A stretch of 64,000 nucleotides of DNA from Streptomyces humi (lineage in GTDB: Bacteria > Actinomycetota > Actinomycetes > Streptomycetales > Streptomycetaceae): positions 1 to 64,000 of the forward strand of contig NZ_LBMU02000002.1 of NCBI RefSeq assembly GCF_001005085.2, given 5' to 3'. Of this stretch, positions 18,401 to 26,163 are shown piece after piece (the first letter of the stretch is position 1; every line of letters begins with the position of its first letter). Position numbers and translations under genes: made by a program. The notes under the pieces are model-generated. The model did not search any database. It had not been told where the DNA came from and worked only from the letters and a program-made list of their open reading frames with translations.

Positions 18401-19192
18401 GTGCCGACGTCCAGCGCCAGCACCTCCGGCTCCGCCAAGTCAAACGGCGGCGGGGTCCAGTCCCTCGAGCGCGCCTTCGATCTGCTGGAGCGGATGGCGG
18501 ACGCGGGCGGCGAGGTCGGCCTGAGCGAGCTGTCCGCGAGCAGCGGGCTGCCGTTGCCGACGATCCACCGGCTGATGCGGACGCTGGTCGCCTGTGGCTA
18601 CGTACGGCAGCAGCCGAACCGGCGGTACGCACTCGGTCCCCGGCTGATCCGGCTCGGGGAGTCGGCGTCGCGGCTGCTGGGCACCTGGGCGCGGCCGTAC
18701 CTCGCACGGCTGGTCGAGGAGACCGGGGAGACGGCGAACATGGCGCTGCTCGACGGCGACGAGATCGTGTACGTGGCGCAGGTGCCGTCCAAGCACTCGA
18801 TGCGGATGTTCACGGAGGTGGGGCGGCGGGTGCTGCCGCACTCGACCGGGGTGGGCAAGGCGTTGCTCGCGGGGGTGCCGGACGCCGAGGTGCGGGCGCT
18901 GCTCGCGCGGACCGGGATGCCGGCCGCGACCGAGAAGACGATCACCACTCCTGAGGGGTTCCTCGGCGCCTTGGACGAGGTGCGGCGGCTCGGGTACGCC
19001 GTGGACGACAACGAGCAGGAGGTGGGGGTGCGGTGCCTGGCGGTGTCCGTGCCGGACTCGCCCACCGCCGCGGCCATTTCGATCTCCGGACCCGCGGGGC
19101 GGGTCACCGAGGCGGCGACGGAGAAGATCGTGCCGGTGTTGCAGCAGGTGGCTGTCGAGCTGTCCGAGGCGCTGGTGAACTCAGGGGCCTGA
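18401..19192 (+). CDS. allR: IclR-family repressor of allantoin catabolism
   Basis: 263 residues. The N-terminal winged helix has QSLERAFDLLERMADAGGEVG and SGLPLPTIHRLMRTLVACGYV; the C-terminal IclR effector domain has MFTEVGRRVLPHSTGVGKALLAG and VGVRCLAVSVPDSPTAAAISISGP. GTG 18401 follows GAAAGGAACG. It is divergent from allantoinase across the tandem operator. By analogy to S. coelicolor AllR it represses until allantoate or glyoxylate is present. Confidence 0.93.
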   Translation: MPTSSASTSGSAKSNGGGVQSLERAFDLLERMADAGGEVGLSELSASSGLPLPTIHRLMRTLVACGYVRQQPNRRYALGPRLIRLGESASRLLGTWARPYLARLVEETGETANMALLDGDEIVYVAQVPSKHSMRMFTEVGRRVLPHSTGVGKALLAGVPDAEVRALLARTGMPAATEKTITTPEGFLGALDEVRRLGYAVDDNEQEVGVRCLAVSVPDSPTAAAISISGPAGRVTEAATEKIVPVLQQVAVELSEALVNSGA

Positions 19193-19236
19193 GGATGGGC
19201 GCGCGCTGCCCGTCGGCGGGTGCGGGTCGCACTGCG

Positions 19237-19303
19237 GCTGGTCGCCGCCCGGTTCCTCCCCCGGCCTTCGGGCCGGGGCACCCCCAGCGCCCTTTCGGGG
19301 CGC
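19237..19303. repeat. dispersed hairpin element, copy 1
   Basis: The stretch GGTTCCTCCCCC…GGCC-TTCG-GGCC…ACCCCCAGCGCCC forms a CCCCGGCC-ttcg-GGCCGGGG stem plus an AGCGCC/GGCGCT stem. A near-identical stretch occurs at 63160-63215. It sits between the convergent ends of allR and the next gene, where it can serve as a two-way terminator. Confidence 0.7.
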
Positions 19304-19591
19304 TCACGGTCGCGGCGTCTCGCCGAACAGGTCGACCGCCTGGCGAACACCGGACAGGCCGCGTGACAGCGCGCTGACCGAGCCGATCGCTCCCGCGATC
19401 AGTAACAGGGAGCTGCGCAGGCGGGGGATCTCCGGGATGCCGCCCGTGGCCATCGCCGCCAGGGCCGCCAGTTCGTCCTCGGCTATCGCGCGGTCCGGGA
19501 ACTCGGCCGGGTGCGCGGCCAGTTCGCGGCGCAGCCGGGAGACCGCCGTGCGTAGTTCCGTGATCCTCGGATCCTCGTCGCTGCCGGTCAC
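19304..19591 (-). CDS. small conserved protein of unknown function (DUF5955-like)
   Basis: 95 residues from GTG 19591. The helical N-terminal part, RITELRTAVSRLRRELAAHPAEFPDR and DELAALAAMATGGIPEIPRL, is followed by one hydrophobic segment, SLLLIAGAIGSVSALSRGL (about residues 65-85). I associate it from memory with the Streptomyces family DUF5955; no function is known to me. It is convergent with allR. Confidence 0.7.
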   Translation of the reverse strand: MTGSDEDPRITELRTAVSRLRRELAAHPAEFPDRAIAEDELAALAAMATGGIPEIPRLRSSLLLIAGAIGSVSALSRGLSGVRQAVDLFGETPRP

Positions 19592-19773
19592 TGGCCTCTG
19601 TCCCAAGCTCCGCAACACAGCTCTCCCCCCTCACCAGGTGTCCCGTGGCGCTGGTCGGGCGCCTGGGGACGCGGGTCAGTAAACGCCCTTCCGCGCGGAA
19701 AGCGCTACAGCGCGGACCGAAATTCAGCCCCGCGGAACCGGCCGTCCGACCCGCTGTCGGGTATGCAGGACGC

Positions 19774-20373
19774 ATGACAGACACGCATCACCAGATCGCC
19801 GGGCTGCTGCTCGCCGCCGGCGGCGGCAGACGGCTCGGCGGACGGCCCAAGGCGCTGCTGACGCACCGGGGACGGCCCCTGGTGGAGTACGCGGCCGGCG
19901 AGCTGCGCGCGGGCGGCTGCGGGCCGGTCCACGTGGTGCTGGGGGCCCGTGCGCACGACGTCCGGGAGCGGGCCGCGCTCGACGGCTGCGTGGTGGTGGA
20001 GAACCCGGACTGGGCGGCGGGCATGGGGTCCTCGCTGCGGGTGGGGCTGGAGTCACTGGCCGGGACCGGGGTACGCGCCGTACTGGTGGCGCTGGTGGAC
20101 CAGCCGGGGATCGGGGCGGCCGCGGTGGCGCGGGTCGCCGCCGCGTTCCGGGACGAGTCGTCGCTGGTGTCGGCGGCCTACCACGGGGTGCGCGGGCATC
20201 CCGTGCTGTTCGGCGCCGGACACTGGGCCGGGATCGCCGCGACCGCGACCGGGGACCGGGGCGCCCGCGCCTACCTCAAGGCCCACGAGGCGGCGATCGC
20301 GCTCGTCGAGTGCGGGGACGTCGCGGCGCCGTACGACATCGACACCGAGGCCGACCTGAGCCACCTTGAGTGA
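19774..20373 (+). CDS. MobA-like NTP transferase (molybdopterin cytidylyltransferase type)
   Basis: 199 residues. Nucleotide-binding motif LLLAAGGGRRLGGRPKALL at the N-terminus (the GxG…RxGxxK signature), then NPDWAAGMGSSLRVGLE and ALVDQPGIGAAAVARV, as in MocA/MobA-like enzymes. In purine-catabolism loci such proteins supply the cytosine dinucleotide form of molybdenum cofactor to xanthine dehydrogenase. No xanthine dehydrogenase gene is in this window, so that link is inference. Confidence 0.85.
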   Translation: MTDTHHQIAGLLLAAGGGRRLGGRPKALLTHRGRPLVEYAAGELRAGGCGPVHVVLGARAHDVRERAALDGCVVVENPDWAAGMGSSLRVGLESLAGTGVRAVLVALVDQPGIGAAAVARVAAAFRDESSLVSAAYHGVRGHPVLFGAGHWAGIAATATGDRGARAYLKAHEAAIALVECGDVAAPYDIDTEADLSHLE

Positions 20374-20439
20374 ACGGGGCGGCACCGAGCGCCACCTTCG
20401 CTCGACTCGAAGAATCTCGACATCAACAAACCATTGAAC

Positions 20440-20475
20440 TTCCACAATGAGGAAACTAGTATCCACTGATCAGAA
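20440..20475. promoter_or_regulatory. tandem AllR-type operator of malate synthase
   Basis: Primary TTCCACAATGAGGAA (20440-20454) and secondary ATCCACTGATCAGAA (20461-20475), again with starts 21 bp apart. The pair lies 83 bp upstream of the malate synthase start. An imperfect stem (GAAGCACCCG with CGGGTGTGCTTC, 20473-20503) follows and may lie in the 5' leader. Confidence 0.78.
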
Positions 20476-20557
20476 GCACCCGGCCCCTGATCGGGTGTGC
20501 TTCGCTCCACCCGGAACGACTGGCACCCGGTGCCACCGCTGAAGGAAGTGACAGCTC

Positions 20558-22180
20558 ATGTCCGCACCAGCGCCGTCTCCGCCGGCCATCGTCGACGCCA
20601 CGCCCCTGCCCCGGCAGGAGGAGGTCCTCACCGACGCGGCGCTCGCCTTCGTCGCCGAGCTGCACCGGCGGTTCTCGCCGCGCCGTGCCGAACTCCTCGC
20701 CCGCCGCGCCGAGCGCCGCGCCGAGATCGCCCGCACCTCGACGCTCGACTTCCTCCCGGAGACCGCCGCGATCCGCGCGGACGAGTCCTGGCGGGTGGCG
20801 CCCTCCCCCGCCGCCCTGAACGACCGGCGGGTCGAGATCACCGGACCCACCGACCGCAAGATGACCATCAACGCCCTCAACTCGGGCGCCAGGGTCTGGC
20901 TCGCGGACTTCGAGGACGCTTCCGCGCCGACCTGGGAGAACGTCGTCCTGGGCCAGCTGAACCTGATCGACGCCTACACCCGGAACATCGACTTCACGGA
21001 CCCGGCGAGCGGCAAGTCGTACGCCCTGCGTCCGGACGAGGAGCTGGCCACGGTCGTCATGCGGCCGCGCGGCTGGCATCTGGACGAGCGGCACATCGAG
21101 GTCGACGGCGAGCCGGTGCCCGGCGCGTTCGTGGACTTCGGGCTCTACTTCTTCCACAACGCCCGGCGGCTGCTCGACCTCGGCAAGGGACCGTACTTCT
21201 ACCTCCCGAAGACCGAGTCGCACCTCGAAGCCCGGCTGTGGAACGACGTGTTCGTGTTCGCGCAGGACCACCTCGGCATCCCGCAGGGCACCGTCCGCGC
21301 CACCGTGCTCATCGAGACGATCACGGCCGCGTACGAGATGGAGGAGATCCTCTACGAACTGCGCGACCACGCCTCGGGGTTGAACGCCGGCCGCTGGGAC
21401 TACCTGTTCTCCATCATCAAGAACTTCCGTGACGGCGGCCCGAAGTTCGTCCTTCCCGACCGCAACGCGGTGACGATGACCGCCCCGTTCATGCGGGCCT
21501 ACACCGAACTCCTCGTCCGCACCTGCCACAAGCGCGGGGCGCACGCGATCGGCGGCATGGCGGCCTTCATCCCGTCCCGCCGGGACGCCGAGGTCAACAA
21601 GGTGGCCTTCGAGAAGGTCCGCGCCGACAAGGACCGCGAGGCGAACGACGGTTTCGACGGATCCTGGGTCGCCCACCCCGACCTGGTCCCGATCGCCCTG
21701 GAGTCGTTCGACCGGGTCCTCGGCGAGAAGCCGAACCAGAAGGACCGGCTGCGTGAGGACGTCCACGTCGAGGCCGCCGACCTGATCGCGATCGACACGC
21801 TGGGCGCCAGGCCGACCTACCCCGGTCTGGTCAACGCCGTCCAGGTGGGCATCCGTTACATCGAGGCGTGGCTGCGCGGACTCGGCGCGGTGGCCATCTT
21901 CAACCTCATGGAGGACGCCGCGACCGCTGAGATCTCCCGCTCCCAGATCTGGCAGTGGATCAACGCGGGTGTCGAGTTCGAGAACGGCGAGAAGGCCACC
22001 CCGGAGCTGGCCCGCAAGATCGCCGCCGACGAACTCGCCGCGGTCCGCGCCGAGATCGGCGAGGAGGCCTTCGCGGCGGGCCACTGGCAGCAGGCCCACG
22101 ACCTGCTGCTCCAGGTCTCGCTCGACGAGGACTACGCGGACTTCCTGACCCTGCCCGCGTACCAGCGCCTCAGGGGCTAG
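20558..22180 (+). CDS. aceB: malate synthase A
   Basis: 540 residues, the usual length for the A isoform. It condenses glyoxylate with acetyl-CoA to malate. The family signature is present as [14 protein letters not shown], along with [37 protein letters not shown] and [15 protein letters not shown] 20558 follows GAAGGAAG. It consumes glyoxylate released from allantoin; the AllR-type operator in front supports that role and not a glyoxylate-cycle-only one (no isocitrate lyase is nearby). Its stop shares the CTAG sequence with the stop of the convergent Rdx gene. Confidence 0.96.
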   Translation: MSAPAPSPPAIVDATPLPRQEEVLTDAALAFVAELHRRFSPRRAELLARRAERRAEIARTSTLDFLPETAAIRADESWRVAPSPAALNDRRVEITGPTDRKMTINALNSGARVWLADFEDASAPTWENVVLGQLNLIDAYTRNIDFTDPASGKSYALRPDEELATVVMRPRGWHLDERHIEVDGEPVPGAFVDFGLYFFHNARRLLDLGKGPYFYLPKTESHLEARLWNDVFVFAQDHLGIPQGTVRATVLIETITAAYEMEEILYELRDHASGLNAGRWDYLFSIIKNFRDGGPKFVLPDRNAVTMTAPFMRAYTELLVRTCHKRGAHAIGGMAAFIPSRRDAEVNKVAFEKVRADKDREANDGFDGSWVAHPDLVPIALESFDRVLGEKPNQKDRLREDVHVEAADLIAIDTLGARPTYPGLVNAVQVGIRYIEAWLRGLGAVAIFNLMEDAATAEISRSQIWQWINAGVEFENGEKATPELARKIAADELAAVRAEIGEEAFAAGHWQQAHDLLLQVSLDEDYADFLTLPAYQRLRG

Positions 22181-22464
22181 GGAACGGCAGGTCCGTCCGA
22201 GTGGCCCAGGGGCTTCCCCGGGGCCACTCGGTCGCGTACGGCCTGCTTGACGGCCGTGGGCTCGGGGAAACCCTGTTCGCGCCGGTCCCACACCACCTCG
22301 TCACCGACCCGGACGACGAAGACGCCGCCCTTGCCGGGCCTGAGCGCCAGTTCGGTCAGCTCGGTCTCGAACGTGGTCAGCAGCTCCTGCGCCAGCCAGG
22401 CCGCCCTCGGCAGCCAGCGGCACCGGGTGCAGTACTCGATCTCGACGCGCCGGCTGTCGTTCAT
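22177..22464 (-). CDS. Rdx/SelW-family thioredoxin-like protein
   Basis: 95 residues. The N-terminal motif [21 protein letters not shown] has the CxxC redox pair typical of Rdx (SelT/SelW/SelH) proteins, with Cys in place of selenocysteine, and [24 protein letters not shown] follows. It starts inside the end of the HipA-like gene (ATGA overlap), so the two are co-translated. Confidence 0.88.
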   Translation of the reverse strand: MNDSRRVEIEYCTRCRWLPRAAWLAQELLTTFETELTELALRPGKGGVFVVRVGDEVVWDRREQGFPEPTAVKQAVRDRVAPGKPLGHSDGPAVP

Positions 22465-23378
22465 CCGAGGTGCACCGACCAATCCTGTTGGGCCGCGGGT
22501 TTTCCGTGCAGGTCGGGCACCTGCTTCAGCCAGGCCGGGCGGCCCTGCCGGCTCCTGGCCGCGCGGGCGGCCTCCTCGGACGCGAGCTGGTCGCGGCCCG
22601 GGAAGTCGGTGGGGAGCCAGCCGGCCGAGCTCCGCGCCCGTGCCAGCAGGTAGCCGACGTAGGCCTCGCGGGTCTCGTCGGGGGTGCCGAAACCGGCGTC
22701 GGAGTCGGTGAGCCAGGCGTCCGGCACCTCGTCGAGGATGTCCCTGAGCAGCCGCTCGGTCACCCTCGGCGCGAGTTCGGCGTCGGCCGCCCGGGTGTCG
22801 GGGCCGTACCGGCCGAGGGCGTGGTGGCGGAAGTCGTACGCCTTCTCCGGCGTCGAGGTGTCCCAGCGGTGGTGGAAGACGAGGGCGGCGCCGTGGTCGA
22901 TGAGCCACAGGCGCGGCGGCGCGACGCCGAGGGTCGGCCAGACCATGAGGTTGGAGCTGTGCACCGTACGGTCGACGTTGACGGTGAGGGCGTCCAGCCA
23001 GACGATCCGGCCCGCCTCCACCGGGTCCACGGGGAAGACCTCGGCGATCTCCGGGGTGAAGTCCTTCGCACCGGGCAGGAAGTCCATGCCGAGGTTCACT
23101 CCGGCGCTGGCCGCGTGCAGTTCGCGCACCTCCTGGTGCGGCTCGTGCGCGGCGATGGCGGGGTCGAAGCGCACCGTCACCAGCTCGGGGAAGCGCAGCC
23201 CGAGCGCTCGCGCCAGCTCCCCCACGATGACCTCGGCGACCAGCGCCTTGCGCCCCTGCGCGGACCCGGTGAACTTCACGACGTACGTCCCCAGATCGTC
23301 CGCCTCGACGACCCCGGGCACGGAGCCGCCGGAGTGCAGGGGCGCGACGTAGCGAGTCGCCGTGACCTCTCTCAGCAT
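22461..23378 (-). CDS. HipA-like kinase-fold protein
   Basis: 305 residues. Features of the HipA-like family are YVVKFTGSAQGRKALVAEVIVGELARALGL, FDPAIAAHEP, VWLDALTVNVDRTVHSSNLMVW and LWLIDHGAALVFHHRW. No HipB-type antitoxin gene is adjacent, and the protein is shorter than toxin HipA (about 440 residues), so it should not be called a toxin. ATG follows GGAAGGGAGG. Confidence 0.8.
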   Translation of the reverse strand: MLREVTATRYVAPLHSGGSVPGVVEADDLGTYVVKFTGSAQGRKALVAEVIVGELARALGLRFPELVTVRFDPAIAAHEPHQEVRELHAASAGVNLGMDFLPGAKDFTPEIAEVFPVDPVEAGRIVWLDALTVNVDRTVHSSNLMVWPTLGVAPPRLWLIDHGAALVFHHRWDTSTPEKAYDFRHHALGRYGPDTRAADAELAPRVTERLLRDILDEVPDAWLTDSDAGFGTPDETREAYVGYLLARARSSAGWLPTDFPGRDQLASEEAARAARSRQGRPAWLKQVPDLHGKPAAQQDWSVHLG

Positions 23379-23436
23379 GTCCGCCCCTCCCTTCCGGTCC
23401 CCGGCGTGAAGTGACCATGGTAACCGCGCGTGACAG

Positions 23437-24783
23437 TCAGCGAGGGCGGCCCGTGACGGCCGGGTCCGACCGCCCCGGGCGCACGGCCCCGTCCTGTTCC
23501 CGGTCCGCTGCCCCGCTCCGACGCCGGCGGCCCGGCGTGGCCAGGGCGAGCAGCAGGGCGGCCGCGGTCAGGGCGGCACCGGCCGCGGCCACGGAGGGCA
23601 CGGCACGGCCGTGTGCCAGCAGGACCCCGCCGAGCCAGCTGCCGAGCGCGATACCGACGCAGAACGCCGAGTTGTTGACGGTCAGCGCCATGGTCGGCGA
23701 CGACGGACCGGCCGCGGCCACCATCTGCGTGTTGAGGGCCGGGATGGTGGCGAAGTAGGCGGCTCCCAGCAGGCAGAACAGACCGGCCACGGCCCACTTC
23801 CCGGTGACCGGCAGGCCGAGCAGCAGCAGGCCGGCCGTGGCCGCGCCCAGTGTCACGAGCACGGTCCGGCGGGGGAAGCGGTCGGCGGCCCGGCCGCCGA
23901 CCGTGTTGCCGGCGATGCCGCCGGCACCGTAGAGCAGGAGCAGCACGGTGACGGCCCGCGGCGCGAAACCCGCGGACCCGGTGAGGTACGGCGAGGCGTA
24001 CGTGTAGAGAGCGAACACCCCTCCCGTGCCGAGCACGATCACCAGGGCGACGAGCAGCATCGGCCCCGCCGCGCCGAACCACCCGCGCGCTCCACGGTCC
24101 GCCGCGCCGAACCACCCGCGCGCGCCACGATCCGCAGCCCCGCCGTGCGGTCCGCCGTCCGCAGCCCCGCCGTGCGGTCCGCCGTCCGCCGTCTCCCCGT
24201 GCGGGACGGTCGCCGCAGGGGCGGCGGCCGGCGGTGGGGCGTCGGGCACCGTGCTCAGTGTCAGCAGCAGCGCGGCGGCCAGGCTCAGCGCGGCCAGCGC
24301 CCAGAAGGTGGCGCGCCAGCCGAAGGCGTTCCCGATCAGGGTGCCGGCCGGGACACCGGCGATGCTGGACAGTCCGATGCCGAGGGTGACCTTGGCCCCC
24401 CAGGCGGCCCTGCGGTCCGCGGGCGCCATGTCCCGTGCCGTCGCGACGAAGGCGGCGATGAGCGTGGAGTGCACCACCGCGCTCGTCACCCGGCCGGCGA
24501 CGAGCCAGCCGAAACCGGGGGCGAGCGCGGCGAGCGCGTTGCCGAGGACGAACACGCCCATCATGCCGGGCATCAGCAGACTCCGGCGGAACCGTGCCGT
24601 GACCGCCGTGACGAACGGGCCGAGCAGCACCACCGCGAGGGCGTACACGCTGATGAGCATGCCGACGGCGGTCAGCGAGACACCGGCGTCCCGCGCGATC
24701 GCGGGCAGGATGCCGGCGACGACGCTCTCGGCGGTGCCGATGCAGAAGGTGCAGAGCATCATCGCGAAGACGGGCAGCGGCAT
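23437..24783 (-). CDS. MFS transporter (DHA1 drug-export type)
   Basis: 448 residues, 12 predicted membrane segments. It starts MPLPVFAMMLCTFCIGTAESVVAGILP, and VLLGPFVTAVTARFRRSLLM is the loop 2-3 motif. The central loop (about residues 200-250) is expanded by two kinds of imperfect repeat (GGPHGGAAD and RGARGWFGAA), visible in DNA as 27- and 33-bp repeats at 24080-24195. The start follows AAGGAGG, 26 bp after the acyltransferase stop. It is the last gene of the FAD-oxidase operon and a plausible exporter of the cluster product. Confidence 0.88.
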   Translation of the reverse strand: MPLPVFAMMLCTFCIGTAESVVAGILPAIARDAGVSLTAVGMLISVYALAVVLLGPFVTAVTARFRRSLLMPGMMGVFVLGNALAALAPGFGWLVAGRVTSAVVHSTLIAAFVATARDMAPADRRAAWGAKVTLGIGLSSIAGVPAGTLIGNAFGWRATFWALAALSLAAALLLTLSTVPDAPPPAAAPAATVPHGETADGGPHGGAADGGPHGGAADRGARGWFGAADRGARGWFGAAGPMLLVALVIVLGTGGVFALYTYASPYLTGSAGFAPRAVTVLLLLYGAGGIAGNTVGGRAADRFPRRTVLVTLGAATAGLLLLGLPVTGKWAVAGLFCLLGAAYFATIPALNTQMVAAAGPSSPTMALTVNNSAFCVGIALGSWLGGVLLAHGRAVPSVAAAGAALTAAALLLALATPGRRRRSGAADREQDGAVRPGRSDPAVTGRPR

Positions 24784-24809
24784 GGTGGCGGCCTCCTTGT
24801 CGGCGCGGG

Positions 24810-26120
24810 TCAGGTCGTGCCGACGGTGACGGCGCGGTCGCTGTCGTCCCGCGGCGGCCGGGAGGCGTCCGAAGTCGCCGTGGCGGACGTCTGCCGCGCC
24901 GTCCGGGCGCGGCGCGCCCAGGCCCGTACCGCGGGCCGCTCGACGCCGACGTACAGCAGCCAGGCCAGCAGCAGGCTCACCGCGGCCACGAGGGCGGCCA
25001 CACCGACGGCCTCGGCCGGCGAGTGGGCCGTCCGGAAGCCGAACCGTTCCTGCGTGACGGACAGCAGGATCTGGTGCACCAGGTAGAAGGCGAACGACAC
25101 CTCGCCCAGCCACACCCAGACGCGTCCGCTCACCGCGGTCCCCCGGCCCTGCGCGTCCCGTGCCGCGGCGGCGGAGATCAGCAGGGCGAACGGGACCACG
25201 ACGACGGCGTTCAGGGAGAAGAGGAAGGGGACGTACAGGCTCGCCGCGTACGCCGCCACCGTGAGCGCCAGGGCCGGCAGCACCCCCGGTCCGGCCCACC
25301 GGCCCGCCAGCACGATCCGCGCCATCAGGATGCCGAGCAGGAAGTCGAGCACCCGGACCGGCGGGAAGATGTACACGAGCCACATCTGGGTGATCGAGTG
25401 CCCGTACAGCGGCGAGTTGGCGTGGTGCGGCCCGAACGTCTGCCCGGCCGGCAGCAGTTGCACGACCAGCGGCAGCAGCACGATCGCCGCACCGGTCCCG
25501 GCGGCCCACCACCACAGCCGTTCGGGGCGGATCCGGCGGACCGCGCGGTTCAGAGCCGGGAAGAGCAGGTAGAAGACGAGTTCGCAGGAGAGCGACCAAC
25601 TGGGGTTGTTGATGCTGAAGAACACGTCGTCACGCGGTATCCAGGCCTGTAGCAGCAGGAAGTTGGGGATGCCCCGCCCCCAGGTGGCCGACACGTAGGC
25701 GTAGGAGGCCAGCGCGAGGAAGAAGGTGACGACGTGGTTGGGGTAGATCTTGACCAGCCGACGGCCCCAGAACGCGCGGGAGGTGTCGTTGTCCCTGGCC
25801 GACCAGGTCAGGACGAAGCCGCTGAGGATGAAGAAGAAGGTGACACCGGCCCAGCCGCCGTTCTTCAGGGCGGCGGCGAACGGGCCGTGGCCCTCGCCGG
25901 TGGTGGAGTAGGCGTCGAGCAGCGACAGGTGGAACAGGAAGACCAGGAAGGCGGCGAAGAACCGCATCCCGGTGAGCGAGGGCAGCCGGGACGCGCGCCC
26001 CGGCACGGCGGAGGCGGTTGATCCGCCGCCGACGGATTCGGCGGATTCGGCGGATTCGGCGGATTCGGCGGATTCGGCGGATTCGGCGGATTCGGCGGAT
26101 TCGGCGGGAGCAGTGGACAC
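24810..26120 (-). CDS. integral-membrane acyltransferase (OafA/YrhL, acyltransferase 3 family)
   Basis: 436 residues, about 10 membrane segments. Acyltransferase-3 motifs: SLTGMRFFAAFLVFLFHLSLL (with the conserved R and H), FFFILSGFVLTWS and NNPSWSLSCELVFYLLFP. It O-acylates a sugar, cyclitol or similar alcohol at the membrane. GTG 26120 is preferred over GTG 26129 because GAGGT lies at correct spacing. The N-terminus carries eight ESA units encoded by a 9-bp tandem repeat. It sits between the FAD oxidase and the exporter in one operon. Confidence 0.88.
   Translation of the reverse strand: MSTAPAESAESAESAESAESAESAESAESVGGGSTASAVPGRASRLPSLTGMRFFAAFLVFLFHLSLLDAYSTTGEGHGPFAAALKNGGWAGVTFFFILSGFVLTWSARDNDTSRAFWGRRLVKIYPNHVVTFFLALASYAYVSATWGRGIPNFLLLQAWIPRDDVFFSINNPSWSLSCELVFYLLFPALNRAVRRIRPERLWWWAAGTGAAIVLLPLVVQLLPAGQTFGPHHANSPLYGHSITQMWLVYIFPPVRVLDFLLGILMARIVLAGRWAGPGVLPALALTVAAYAASLYVPFLFSLNAVVVVPFALLISAAAARDAQGRGTAVSGRVWVWLGEVSFAFYLVHQILLSVTQERFGFRTAHSPAEAVGVAALVAAVSLLLAWLLYVGVERPAVRAWARRARTARQTSATATSDASRPPRDDSDRAVTVGTT
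26032..26106. repeat. eight 9-bp tandem repeats inside the acyltransferase gene
   Basis: GCGGATTCG is repeated about eight times in frame, encoding (ESA)n in the cytoplasmic N-terminus. A change in copy number keeps the frame, so length can vary between strains without inactivating the gene. Confidence 0.95.
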
Positions 26121-26163
26121 GAGGATCACCTCGGTGTGTGAGAGCGGGCTGGGGTGGACGGGG

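Noticed and set aside
22461..23378. HipBA toxin-antitoxin system
   Set aside because: No HipB-like gene is adjacent, and the protein is shorter than toxin HipA.
23437..25599. 720-codon frame reading through acyltransferase and exporter
   Set aside because: The exporter begins at ATG 24783 with AAGGAGG; the upstream part is the acyltransferase gene out of frame.
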